From Dehalococcoides mccartyi 195 (GTDB lineage: Bacteria; Chloroflexota; Dehalococcoidia; Dehalococcoidales; Dehalococcoidaceae), in contig NC_002936.3 in NCBI RefSeq assembly GCF_000011905.1, positions 310,001 to 374,000 on the forward strand: 64,000 nucleotides of DNA, written 5' to 3'. The notes beneath the pieces are model-generated. The model saw only the letters and a list, made by a program, of their open reading frames with translations, made no database searches and was not told the origin of the DNA. Each line of letters opens with the position of its first letter. Positions within the stretch are counted from its first letter, which is position 1. Position numbers and translations under genes: made by a program. Below are positions 1 through 8,431 of this stretch, piece by piece.

Positions 1-1551
1 GCTGACTTCGTTGTATATAGACTGGTCATACTCACGGGGGACAAAGGCTACCGGCATGGGTACGGCCGCACCGAATATAAGTGCCTGCTGGCGTGAAGCC
101 AGTTTGGCCAGTACGCCTTTGAGTTCGTTTTTGCCGGAGATTCCTGAGAGTACGGCGTCTATATCTTTTTCATTGTCCAGCAGGGCGGTTATTTTAGTGC
201 CCAGCTGAGACATAACCTCTGTATCTATGCCCGAAGGCCGCTGGTCTATAATAAGCAGGGTGACATTGTACTTGCGCATTTCACGGGCAATAGTGCCGAA
301 GATGGTGCGGGAAGCAACTTCGGGGTTTAAAAATTTGTGGGCTTCCTCTATGGTGATGACCAGCGGGGTGGGTTTGGCGGCGTCTTCGGCCATGGCCTGT
401 TCCATGCGGTCACGGTAGCTGGTATATATGCGGCGGGTGAGCAGATTGGCCACCAGTATGTAAGCGGTGATATCTGTATACCGCCCGAACTCCAACACTA
501 CATTTATATTCCGGTTTAAGTACTCAAGCACCCGGTCTACCGCTTTGACCGGGGCGTTTTCCACGATAAAGGGCAGGCGGGTAAGGGTGTTTAAGCCCCG
601 TTTCAGGTTTTGGAAGGTGCTTTCATGGATACTTAAACTGTCCAGCAGTTTTTTATCATCTTCTTCATCACCGATATTATTGGCTTCTTTTATCCAGTTC
701 TTCTTGAAATATTTGCGTAACTGGTAAACGGCTTCTACTGCCTGTTCGGTCAGGTTCAGGGTCTGGCGGAGCAGGCTGATATCTTCCGGTTCTATTTCGT
801 CATAGCCTATCTTTACCTCAAAGTCCACGCTGACTTTGCGTTTGCGGGAGCTTTCCCCGTCCAAAGTAAATACGGCTACCCTGTCCGGAAAGAGCTGTTT
901 TAAGGCTTTGACTTTGTGTTTTTTCTCACTGGTGCCTTCCCAGCCGTATTCGGAGTGCATATCAAACACCAGATTTACGCAAGACCCTTTCTGGAGCATA
1001 CCCACCAGCAGGGTGCGGGTGAGGAAGGTTTTGCCGGTGCCGCTTTTACCGAAGATGCCGTTTGAACGTTTGACCAGTTCGGGCAGGTTCAGGCAGAGGC
1101 GGGTTTCCATATCCAGCGGGTTGCCCACGTAAAAATGGGAGGCGTCTTCCTTGCCGAAGACCATTTCTATATCTTCGTTGGAGGCAATATCTACCGGGGC
1201 ATAGTGACTGGGTATGGTCTTGACCGGCTGAGGGCCGTCCAGAAGGCTTTTTTCGTCATTTCCCAGTACCAGATAGGGTATTACCTTGAGGTCTCCGTAA
1301 GCGGCTGTACCGCTGAGTATTTCAGCCAGAAACTTTTCGTCTGCGGCCGGGGGTGTAAGGGTAAGACGCTGGTCGGTTACCCCCAGAGAAACATCGGTTA
1401 TCATACCCAGAAAACGTTTGGTTTTTCCCTGTATAGTTACATAACGGCCAACTGCCATGTCCTCCACCAGAGCTTCGCCATCCAGACGGACATATATTCC
1501 GCCGGAGAGTGAACCCCCTATTACAATACCCAGTTTGTTTTCGCTTGTCAT
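1..1551 (-). CDS. herA: HerA-type DNA translocase/helicase (partial, C-terminus off the left edge)
   Basis: An ORF open for 517 codons runs into the window edge, so the C-terminus is missing. It starts at the ATG at 1551, which overlaps the stop of the upstream gene (ATGA). The N-terminus (about residues 1-90) looks like a HAS-barrel. A Walker A motif GKSGTGKT lies near residue 170 and a Walker B-type VITIEEAH near residue 400, followed by LLIIDQRPSGID, typical of the HerA/FtsK ATPase fold. HerA hexamers pump DNA through the ring and work with the nuclease NurA in DNA end resection. The nurA gene upstream in the same operon supports this. The family assignment is firm; the repair role in this organism is inferred. 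Confidence 0.92.
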   Translation of the reverse strand, partial: MTSENKLGIVIGGSLSGGIYVRLDGEALVEDMAVGRYVTIQGKTKRFLGMITDVSLGVTDQRLTLTPPAADEKFLAEILSGTAAYGDLKVIPYLVLGNDEKSLLDGPQPVKTIPSHYAPVDIASNEDIEMVFGKEDASHFYVGNPLDMETRLCLNLPELVKRSNGIFGKSGTGKTFLTRTLLVGMLQKGSCVNLVFDMHSEYGWEGTSEKKHKVKALKQLFPDRVAVFTLDGESSRKRKVSVDFEVKIGYDEIEPEDISLLRQTLNLTEQAVEAVYQLRKYFKKNWIKEANNIGDEEDDKKLLDSLSIHESTFQNLKRGLNTLTRLPFIVENAPVKAVDRVLEYLNRNINVVLEFGRYTDITAYILVANLLTRRIYTSYRDRMEQAMAEDAAKPTPLVITIEEAHKFLNPEVASRTIFGTIAREMRKYNVTLLIIDQRPSGIDTEVMSQLGTKITALLDNEKDIDAVLSGISGKNELKGVLAKLASRQQALIFGAAVPMPVAFVPREYDQSIYNEVS

Positions 1552-2147
1552 AGCTGTATCCTCTCCAGGATTACTTTAAGCCGCTGGTACTGGCCGGGCA
1601 GGATTCTGGCCAGCTCTTTGCCTGCTTTTACTAAAAATGACTGTTTATCAGGTGCGGCGGCGGCAAGCTGACGCAGGCAGGCGGCGGTTACTTCGTCTGC
1701 CGGTACGGGCAGTTCGGAGTTTATTAGTATGTTTAAAAAGCCGAACGAGCGGCTGAATTCGGCGGTTTCTTCAGGGGTGCAGGTTTCGGTAAAACTGTGG
1801 ATATGGGCAGGGCGGGGCGGCAGCCAGTGGCAGATTTGCCCCTGTCCCCGGTAACCTAGTATCAGGCAGGAAAATTCGCTCCGCAGGAGTTTGCTTAGCT
1901 GGGGGCTTTGGGCATATATATCTTCTTCGCTTGCGGCGTCCTGTCCGCGGGCAATGGGTTTTCTGCCCGGCTCTATGGAAGAGGTGGTGGCATGATAGAC
2001 GGCGGCATAAATAGTATTTTCGCCTTCGCCGGTTTTTACCAGCGCCCCCAGAGCAGGTGTGTTATAAAGCTGGTAAGACTGGGCGGTAAAGTCAGTGGTG
2101 CTGGTATCTATAACCTCGCCGATACGGTTTGTATTTAGGTTGTCCAA
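1548..2147 (-). CDS. Small protein between nurA and herA, possible HAS-barrel partner
   Basis: A 199-aa protein with a TTG start at 2147, preceded by a GGGGG Shine-Dalgarno about 8 nt away. The N-terminus (IGEVIDTSTTDFTAQSYQLY) resembles the small beta-barrel (HAS-barrel) segments found in and near HerA proteins. The rest is unrecognised, and no catalytic motif is visible. It lies between nurA and herA and overlaps herA by 4 bp, so the three are probably co-translated. A role as accessory or adaptor subunit of the HerA-NurA machine is inferred from position only. Confidence 0.8.
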   Translation of the reverse strand: MDNLNTNRIGEVIDTSTTDFTAQSYQLYNTPALGALVKTGEGENTIYAAVYHATTSSIEPGRKPIARGQDAASEEDIYAQSPQLSKLLRSEFSCLILGYRGQGQICHWLPPRPAHIHSFTETCTPEETAEFSRSFGFLNILINSELPVPADEVTAACLRQLAAAAPDKQSFLVKAGKELARILPGQYQRLKVILERIQL

Positions 2148-2218
2148 TTTTTTTACCCCCTGCGGTTAATGGTATATTTCGATCTGTTAAACAGACTGGC
2201 GGTGCTAGTTTACATAAA

Positions 2219-3424
2219 CTATACCCAGCGGGTTTTCTTGCTAAGGCTTTTGGCCGAACTGCTGGGGTTTATTTTGCTTGCGGTCAGCATTTCTTCTACC
2301 AGCTGGTTGAAAATACGCCTGTCCTGACCGCTGACTACTGCCTGTTCGTGGGCTTCGGAAAGGGAGACGGGGTAGCCATGCCCCAAGCGGCATTGTTCCA
2401 GTATCAGGCTGTGGCTTAAGCTTAACAGCTCTTCAGAGCGGGCAGTCCAGCCGGGCAGTTCCACCCGGGCTATTTCTTCACTGGTTTTCAAGTAGTAAAA
2501 ATAGACCCTGTGTTCCCCGTAATATTTTTCCAGTATGGAAGATGAGCTGGCAAACAGGGCGGAGCGTTCACCCGGTTTCAATATGCGCTCAAACAGCATG
2601 CTGTCCGTGACGCCGGAAAGTATGTCACAAGGGCGTTTGCCGTTTGGCAGCTGGTCACACTGGCTGGTGCAGTCTGCCGGTTCGTACGGGCAGTAAAGCA
2701 GGCGGAGGGTATTGACTACGTCTGTGCTTCCGGGGTAGCTGATATAGCTGGCTAAAGCCACCTGTCTGTCTTTGGTGTTCAGGTTTTGTATTTTGCCCAG
2801 ATATTTCAGGTAACCGTTTACCAGCAGGTCTTCAACCACGTATTCGGGGAACTCTTTGGAAAGGAGTGACCAGAGTATCAAAGTGCCGTCTGCCAAAGCC
2901 AAAGTGGGCAGATTGGGGGAGGCGGCATCTGCCATTTCAGCCAGATGGCGGGTTTCTTCTACGCTTCTTTTTATTCCCAGCAGAGTGCCTTCTACGGCTA
3001 CTTCTTTGCTGCCGCAGGAGATTACCATATCTTCGGGGCGGGCATACAGAGCGGGCAGGCTTTCCAGAGCGGCAGACGGGGATTGGCCGTACTCCAGCCG
3101 AACCCTGCCGATATTTATCAGGTAACAGCGGCTAAGCTGGTGGCGGTCTACGTCTATTTGCGAGCCGTCTGTGGCCAGTATGCGGTAGCTTTGGGGCAAG
3201 GCAGGCGGCGGGTGGGTGGCATCCGGTATTTCTTCCGGGTGTGCCAAAAGAAAAGTGGTCTGGCTGCGTTCGGCCTTATCCAGCAAATGCTGGTATTCAG
3301 CCGGAGTGCGTTTCATGCCGTTCAGCCCGGCCTCAAGGTGTTTTTGGTGTTCCAGGTCACGGCCTTTTAAGTCTGAGACCATGCTCTGTATCTGAAGGGC
3401 GGTTTTGTCCAGGTTTAAAGACAA
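2219..3424 (-). CDS. nurA: NurA-domain nuclease
   Basis: A 401-aa protein. The reading frame extends upstream to 3493, but the TTG at 3424 has AAGGAG about 10 nt upstream and removes an implausible N-terminal extension. The motif ATDGSQID near residue 86 and LALADGTLILW further on carry the acidic residues of the NurA nuclease fold (an RNase H-like 5'-3' exonuclease and endonuclease). NurA acts with HerA to resect DNA double-strand ends. It is the first gene of an operon continuing into the HAS-barrel-like gene and herA. The family is known mainly from archaea and thermophilic bacteria. Confidence 0.88.
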   Translation of the reverse strand: MSLNLDKTALQIQSMVSDLKGRDLEHQKHLEAGLNGMKRTPAEYQHLLDKAERSQTTFLLAHPEEIPDATHPPPALPQSYRILATDGSQIDVDRHQLSRCYLINIGRVRLEYGQSPSAALESLPALYARPEDMVISCGSKEVAVEGTLLGIKRSVEETRHLAEMADAASPNLPTLALADGTLILWSLLSKEFPEYVVEDLLVNGYLKYLGKIQNLNTKDRQVALASYISYPGSTDVVNTLRLLYCPYEPADCTSQCDQLPNGKRPCDILSGVTDSMLFERILKPGERSALFASSSSILEKYYGEHRVYFYYLKTSEEIARVELPGWTARSEELLSLSHSLILEQCRLGHGYPVSLSEAHEQAVVSGQDRRIFNQLVEEMLTASKINPSSSAKSLSKKTRWV

Positions 3425-3524
3425 TACCGTTTGTCTCCTTGTTTCTGCATTTGCTTCAGTATAAAACAAGATATGTATTCCCACAAGCAACAAATGGCAT
3501 TTATGCCGGGGTGCGTCCGGGTTT

Positions 3525-3552
3525 TTGCCCCTAACGGGAGAAGTGTTATAAT
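3525..3552 (+). promoter_or_regulatory. Putative sigma-70-type promoter of the LysE-family gene
   Basis: TTGCCC at 3525-3530 and TATAAT at 3547-3552 with a 16-bp spacer. The predicted transcription start falls on or next to the ATG at 3560, so the mRNA would be leaderless. Confidence 0.55.
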
Positions 3553-3559
3553 GGATTTT

Positions 3560-4171
3560 ATGTTAGCCACTCTGCTTAGTGTTACGGTTATATCTTTTTC
3601 AGGTGTGCTGATGCCCGGCCCCATGTTTGCTCTGACTCTTTCACGGAGTTACCATACCCCCTGGGCAGGTGCCCAGATTGTGCTGGGGCATGTGCTGGTG
3701 GAACTGCCCATTATTCTGCTTATTTATTTCGGTTTTGCCGGTTTTTTTGAGCTTGTCTGGGTGCAGATACTGCTCAGTCTGGCAGGCGGAATTATGATTA
3801 TTTACATGGGGCTGGGTATGATAAAAGCCCGCCGTGAAGCCGCTCAGGATAAGGCTAATTTTAAATATAATACAGTGGTGTCAGGTGCGGCCATGAGCGC
3901 CCTGAACCCGTTTTTTCTGGTCTGGTGGGCAACTGTAGGGGCGATGCTGGTTATGAAGGTATCGGACTACGGGCTTGGGGGGCTGGGGGCTTTGGCGGCT
4001 ACCCACTGGCTGGTGGATTTAGCCTGGCTTTGTCTGGTTTCGTTTATTGTGTACCGCACCCACCGCCTGTGGGGGAGCAGGGTGCGGGAGATAGTTTTTA
4101 TAGGCTGCGGGTTGTTGCTTGCGGCTTTCGGGGTGTATTTCATTGTTTCCGGGCTGAAGCTGTGGCTTTAG
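3560..4171 (+). CDS. LysE/RhtB-family amino-acid exporter
   Basis: About 203 aa, strongly hydrophobic, with about six membrane segments and the family signature near the N-terminus (GVLMPGPMFALTLS). LysE/RhtB proteins export amino acids or related small molecules across the inner membrane; the substrate cannot be read from sequence. Start choice: an ATG at 3551 has GGGAG upstream, but it lies inside a good -10 hexamer (TATAAT 3547-3552, with TTGCCC 3525-3530 and a 16-bp spacer). A transcript from that promoter would begin at about 3559-3560, exactly on the second ATG. I therefore prefer 3560 and a possibly leaderless message. It is followed after 29 bp by the deacetylase-family gene. Confidence 0.82.
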   Translation: MLATLLSVTVISFSGVLMPGPMFALTLSRSYHTPWAGAQIVLGHVLVELPIILLIYFGFAGFFELVWVQILLSLAGGIMIIYMGLGMIKARREAAQDKANFKYNTVVSGAAMSALNPFFLVWWATVGAMLVMKVSDYGLGGLGALAATHWLVDLAWLCLVSFIVYRTHRLWGSRVREIVFIGCGLLLAAFGVYFIVSGLKLWL

Positions 4172-4200
4172 CGGTATCTTAATACGGAGAAGGTATTTTA

Positions 4201-5226
4201 ATGGCAGTGGGGCTGGTTTATAACCATATATATTTGAACCACGAAACGGGTACCCATGTGGAAAACCCTGACCGCCTGCTGGCGATTATGGAATACATAA
4301 ATACGCATGGGCTGAAAGACCGTCTGGTACATGTTGAGCCGAAACGGGTGGGTTTGGGTGAACTGGAGGGTTTTCATACCCGCAAGTATATCAGCCGGGT
4401 GGAGGAAGTGGGTTTCAGCGGCGGCGGCTGGCTGGACCAGGATACGGTGATTTCGGTGGATAGCTACGAAACAGCCCTGTACGCGGTGGGCGGGGTGCTT
4501 GAGGGGGTGGACAAGGTGCTTTCAGGTGAACTGGAGAGTGCTTTTGTAATGTGCCGCCCGCCGGGTCACCATGCCCTGCCGGAGGCTTCCATGGGTTTCT
4601 GTATTTTTAATAATGTGGCTTTAGGGGCTTTGCATGCCCTTAATAAACATAGACTCAAGCGGGTGGCGGTGGTGGATTTTGATGTTCACCATGGCAATGG
4701 CATTCAGCATGTCTGCCTGAATGACCCGCGGGTGACCTATATTTCCACCCACCAGATTCACCATTTCCCCTTTACGGGGGACAGCTGTGAAGACGGCCCG
4801 TTTCAGAATATTTTAAATATCCCCCTGCCTGCCGGCTGCGGGGACAGCCATTACCAGAAAGTATTTGACCAGCTGATTTGCCCGTACCTTCGGAAACTAT
4901 CACCTGAGCTGATACTGGTATGTGCCGGTTATGATGCCCATTTTGCTGATGATATGGGTGAGATGTGCCTTTCACAGCAGGGTTTTGCCGGTATAACCCG
5001 TGCCCTGAAAAAGACGGCGGATGAGGTCTGCGGGGGAAAAATGGTTTTCAGTCTGGAGGGCGGCTACCATTATCTGGGTCTGGCAGAGAGCGTGGGGGCT
5101 AGCCTTGCGGTTTTATTAGATGAGGCTTTGCCTCCCCCTAATACCAAAGCCCCCGAAGAGACTGCGGATACGCCTGATATCAGCGGGCTGATTCTGGAGT
5201 TACGGGGTATTTTCGGGATTAGCTAA
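4201..5226 (+). CDS. Histone-deacetylase-family (AcuC-like) zinc hydrolase
   Basis: A 341-aa protein of the class II/AcuC arginase-deacetylase fold. Visible signatures are RPPGHHA near residue 120 (tandem active-site histidines), VVDFDVHHGNG near 160 (zinc-binding Asp and His) and CAGYDAH near 243 (second zinc Asp). Bacterial members deacetylate acetyl-lysine or acetylated polyamines and small molecules; the substrate here is unknown. The ATG has GGAGAAGG upstream. The gene follows the LysE-type exporter in an apparent two-gene operon. Its 3' end overlaps the convergent CDF transporter gene by 27 bp. Confidence 0.92.
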   Translation: MAVGLVYNHIYLNHETGTHVENPDRLLAIMEYINTHGLKDRLVHVEPKRVGLGELEGFHTRKYISRVEEVGFSGGGWLDQDTVISVDSYETALYAVGGVLEGVDKVLSGELESAFVMCRPPGHHALPEASMGFCIFNNVALGALHALNKHRLKRVAVVDFDVHHGNGIQHVCLNDPRVTYISTHQIHHFPFTGDSCEDGPFQNILNIPLPAGCGDSHYQKVFDQLICPYLRKLSPELILVCAGYDAHFADDMGEMCLSQQGFAGITRALKKTADEVCGGKMVFSLEGGYHYLGLAESVGASLAVLLDEALPPPNTKAPEETADTPDISGLILELRGIFGIS

Positions 5227-6135
5227 GTCCGAAGGGCGTTTCTTACAGTTTATCTGGCATTCGGGGCAGTTTTCCTCGGTGCAGGGTTCTACGTGGATAG
5301 TCACGTAGTCTATTTTCAGTTTATCTTTGAGGTCTTTTTCCAGATGGTCACATATGGAGTGGGCTTTTTCCACCGAAAGCGTTTTGGGCATAACCAGATG
5401 CAGGTCTACATACCGGTAACTGCCGGCTTTGCGGGTGCGCAGGTTGTGAAACTCCACCAGTTTTGAGGTATGTTCATTTATCAAACTGCTGATGGCATCT
5501 ACTTCTTCTTTGGGCAAACGGGCATCTACCAGCGCCCCGAAAGACTTGTTGAGTATATCCCAGGCGGCTTTGATGATAAGCAGGGCTACCAGCAAGGCTA
5601 CGATGGGGTCAAGTACGCTCCAGCCGGTCAGTTTTGCCAGTAGCAGACCCAGCAGTACTCCGGCTGAGGTGATTACATCTGTGGTGAGGTGTGAGGCGTC
5701 TGCCTCTAGGGCCACTGAATCAGTCTCGCGGGCTATCTTTTTCAGGTAACTGGAGACTAAGGTATTGGCAACTACGGATACGCCCATAATTACCACGCCC
5801 CATTCCAGCATCTCAGGGGCAGAGCCCTCTATAAGCCTGTTTATTGCCTCGTAGATAATCCAGATAGCGGCTACGAAGATGAGGACTGCTTCTACTGTGC
5901 CACTTACGTTTTCCCACTTGCCATGTCCGTAAGGGTGGGTAGCATCTGCCGGTTTGTCAGAGGCTTTGACGCCGAAAAAGGCGATAACTGCGGCTACCAG
6001 ATCCAGAGTGCTGTGGATAGCTTCTGCTAGTATACTCACGCTGCCGGTAACAAAACCGACCGCCGCCTTCATAACTATAAGCGTTGAGTTAGAAGCTATC
6101 GAAAATGAAGCCGCCCTGGTTTTTCTGGTAGCCAT
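5200..6135 (-). CDS. Cation diffusion facilitator (CDF) metal transporter
   Basis: A 311-aa protein with the CDF layout: about five to six membrane helices in the first 210 residues, including HSTLDLVAAVIAFFGVK and EADASHLTTDVITSAGV, which hold the Asp/His metal site. A cytoplasmic C-terminal domain follows (VDLHLVMP...HSICDHLE). These proteins export Zn, Fe, Co or Mn in exchange for protons. The last 30 residues are cysteine-rich (CTEENCPECQINC), an unusual tail that could bind metal. Substrate specificity cannot be assigned. Confidence 0.92.
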   Translation of the reverse strand: MATRKTRAASFSIASNSTLIVMKAAVGFVTGSVSILAEAIHSTLDLVAAVIAFFGVKASDKPADATHPYGHGKWENVSGTVEAVLIFVAAIWIIYEAINRLIEGSAPEMLEWGVVIMGVSVVANTLVSSYLKKIARETDSVALEADASHLTTDVITSAGVLLGLLLAKLTGWSVLDPIVALLVALLIIKAAWDILNKSFGALVDARLPKEEVDAISSLINEHTSKLVEFHNLRTRKAGSYRYVDLHLVMPKTLSVEKAHSICDHLEKDLKDKLKIDYVTIHVEPCTEENCPECQINCKKRPSDLANPENTP

Positions 6136-6154
6136 AGTTTATCCTTGTTATCTG

Positions 6155-7060
6155 TTAAGCTCTCTTAAAGGGCTTAAGTAGTTTGCCCCAGTCACCGTTT
6201 TCCCAGGTGACCAGCAGGGAAGGGGCGACAAAGAGTGAGTCATAAGTACCGGCAATAAGACCGATAAGCAGGACTACGCTCAGATTCTGGATAGATGCCC
6301 CCAGGAAAAGCATAAGGGCTACTACGGTAATGATAACCGTAAAGCTGGAGTTGATAGAACGGACTATCGTTTCCATAATGCTCTGGTTTACTACTACATC
6401 AAAGCTGGGGTGAATGCCTTTAAGCTGGTTTTCCCGTATGCGGTCAAAGACTACCACGGTGTTATTTATACTGTAGCCGATAACCGCCATGATGCCGATA
6501 ACAAACATGAGGTTAATTTCCCAGCCAAATATGCCGGCCAGCAGGGCGAAAATGCCCAGCACTACCAGTGCGTCATGGAACAGGGCTATGACTGCGCAGG
6601 TGCCGTAGTGGAACGGCTTGGGCATACGGCGGAAAGCCCAGGTAACATACAGCAGAATACCTACCAGAGCCGCTCCGATAGCTATCAGGGCCATTTGGGT
6701 GGTCTGCTTGGCAATCAGGGGGTCTACATTTTCAAAGCCGCGTTCAGTTAGGTTGCCGAAGGCTTCTTCCAGAGCGGTTTCCAGAGTGACCTTCTGGCTG
6801 ATATCAAGCTCGCTGGTGCGGATAAGGAAGTCTCCGTCACCGGTTACCTGAACAATAGCTTCGCTCTGCCCCAGGCTTCTAAGCTCCTGGGTAAGCTCAT
6901 CCACGCTGACTGTCTGGTCAAATTTGATGGTCAGAATGGAGCCGCTGGAAAAGTCTATGCCGGGTTTCAGCCCGAATATCAGCAGCGAAGCCAGCCCGGC
7001 AAGTATAATCAGGGCTGATATAAATATAAACAGGGGTCGGTGCTGGATTATCTTATTCAT
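6155..7060 (-). CDS. secF: Protein translocase subunit SecF
   Basis: About 301 aa starting at the ATG at 7060. A longer frame to 7093 would extend into secD and is not needed. The N-terminal membrane segment is followed by FGLKPGIDFSSGS, the periplasmic P1 region and five further membrane segments, with YSINNTVVVFDRIREN, a hallmark of SecF/RND-type proteins. SecDF uses the proton-motive force to help pull proteins through SecYEG. The start overlaps the secD stop by 8 bp, so the pair is translationally coupled. Confidence 0.96.
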   Translation of the reverse strand: MNKIIQHRPLFIFISALIILAGLASLLIFGLKPGIDFSSGSILTIKFDQTVSVDELTQELRSLGQSEAIVQVTGDGDFLIRTSELDISQKVTLETALEEAFGNLTERGFENVDPLIAKQTTQMALIAIGAALVGILLYVTWAFRRMPKPFHYGTCAVIALFHDALVVLGIFALLAGIFGWEINLMFVIGIMAVIGYSINNTVVVFDRIRENQLKGIHPSFDVVVNQSIMETIVRSINSSFTVIITVVALMLFLGASIQNLSVVLLIGLIAGTYDSLFVAPSLLVTWENGDWGKLLKPFKRA

Positions 7061-8402
7061 TTTTGCCTCTTGTCTGGGTGGTGAATAGGGCAAGCTTTTT
7101 AGCGGTTTTAGTACCTACAAAAAGCCTGAGCAAGGTGCGGGTGACAAAGATAGCGGTGAACATACTGACCGCCACACCCAGGAACAGGGTTACGGCAAAA
7201 CCTTTGACCGGTGCCCCGGCCGCAATAGTACCGCCCACCCAGAACAGGATTCCGCAGGCTATAAAGGTGGTAACGTTGGAGTCCCAGATGGCAGACCAGG
7301 CACGGGAAAAGCCGGCTTCCACCGCCGCTCCCAGTGTCTTGCCAGCCAGCAGTTCCTCTTTCAAACGGGCAAATATCAGGATATTGGCATCTACTGCCAT
7401 ACCTGCTGATACAATGAAACCGCCGATACCCGCCAAAGTAAGGGTAACCGGTACCAGTTTAAAGAGAGCCAGTACAATTACTCCGTAAAATACCAGAGCT
7501 ATACTGGCCAGCAGACCGGGCAGGCGGTAAAAGGCTATCATGAATATCATAACCAGGATTATGCCTGCCAGACCGGCTTTTACGGCCAGGTCAACAAAGT
7601 TTTGACCCAAGGTAGGTGAAACGGTCTGCTCGTATATGGGCTCAAGCGGCACCGGCAGGCGGCCGGCATTCAGCTGGTTGGAAAGCATTTCTGCTTCGTT
7701 GTAGCTTAAGCCTTCTATCACGCCGCTGGTTTCAATAACATTGTTTATGTAGGGGGCAATTGGTACGCCATCATCACCGGCCAGGGCTTCATCACCTTCA
7801 AAGATACCCAGCTGCTGGCTTAAAAGGCGGGTGGTGATTTCTTTGGATAACTGGGCCCCGATGTCATCCCATTCAAATACCAGTAAAATATTGCCGTACT
7901 GGTCCCGGTTTACATAAGTACTGTCTTTGAAATAGGCACTGGTCAGGGCATACTCAACCCCGTCAATAGTGGCGGTGGCCGGTTTCCATTTGCCCAGACT
8001 GTTTTCCCATTTATAATCTTCGCCTTCAGCCGCCAGTTCGCCGAATTCCAGCAGGGCGGTACGGCCGATGCGGGCTTTTTGTTCATCTGTAATATCCAGC
8101 CCCGGCAGTTCAACCACTATCCGGTCATCTCCCTGACGCTGGATTGAGGCTTCGGTGACACCAAGAGGGTTGATGCGGTTGGAGATAACCTCCACCACGC
8201 CATCCATTACGCTGTCAATATTGCTTTCATCTACATTGGACAAGTCAGCCTGATATACCATGTGCAGGCCTCCCTTTAAGTCCAGACCAAACAGGATTCC
8301 CTTGCCCAGAAGTGCGCCTTTGTCTGTTGGCAGCACTATGGTAAAGGCAAGGATCATGGCGGCCAGTATGGCCAAAAACACGAGCCCGTTTTTCCTTCGC
8401 AT
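7053..8402 (-). CDS. secD: Protein translocase subunit SecD
   Basis: About 449 aa. The ATG at 8402 has GGGGAG just upstream and is preferred over a TTG at 8414. Signatures are GLDLKGGLHMVYQ after the first membrane helix, the P1 head region (DERIVVELPG-like) and a C-terminal six-helix membrane domain with GMAVDANILIFARLKEE. It partners SecF, encoded immediately downstream with an 8-bp overlap. The CCA-adding enzyme gene lies just upstream. Confidence 0.96.
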   Translation of the reverse strand: MRRKNGLVFLAILAAMILAFTIVLPTDKGALLGKGILFGLDLKGGLHMVYQADLSNVDESNIDSVMDGVVEVISNRINPLGVTEASIQRQGDDRIVVELPGLDITDEQKARIGRTALLEFGELAAEGEDYKWENSLGKWKPATATIDGVEYALTSAYFKDSTYVNRDQYGNILLVFEWDDIGAQLSKEITTRLLSQQLGIFEGDEALAGDDGVPIAPYINNVIETSGVIEGLSYNEAEMLSNQLNAGRLPVPLEPIYEQTVSPTLGQNFVDLAVKAGLAGIILVMIFMIAFYRLPGLLASIALVFYGVIVLALFKLVPVTLTLAGIGGFIVSAGMAVDANILIFARLKEELLAGKTLGAAVEAGFSRAWSAIWDSNVTTFIACGILFWVGGTIAAGAPVKGFAVTLFLGVAVSMFTAIFVTRTLLRLFVGTKTAKKLALFTTQTRGKNE

Positions 8403-8431
8403 AATTCTCCCCAAGCTAATTTAGATTATTT

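Noticed and set aside
11-1512. Five plus-strand ORFs in the first 1.5 kb
   Set aside because: They are antisense shadows of herA, which has intact ATPase motifs on the minus strand.
3431-3559. N-terminal extension of the LysE-type protein from 3431
   Set aside because: It overlaps the nurA start region, has no hydrophobic or family-like sequence, and precedes the identified promoter.
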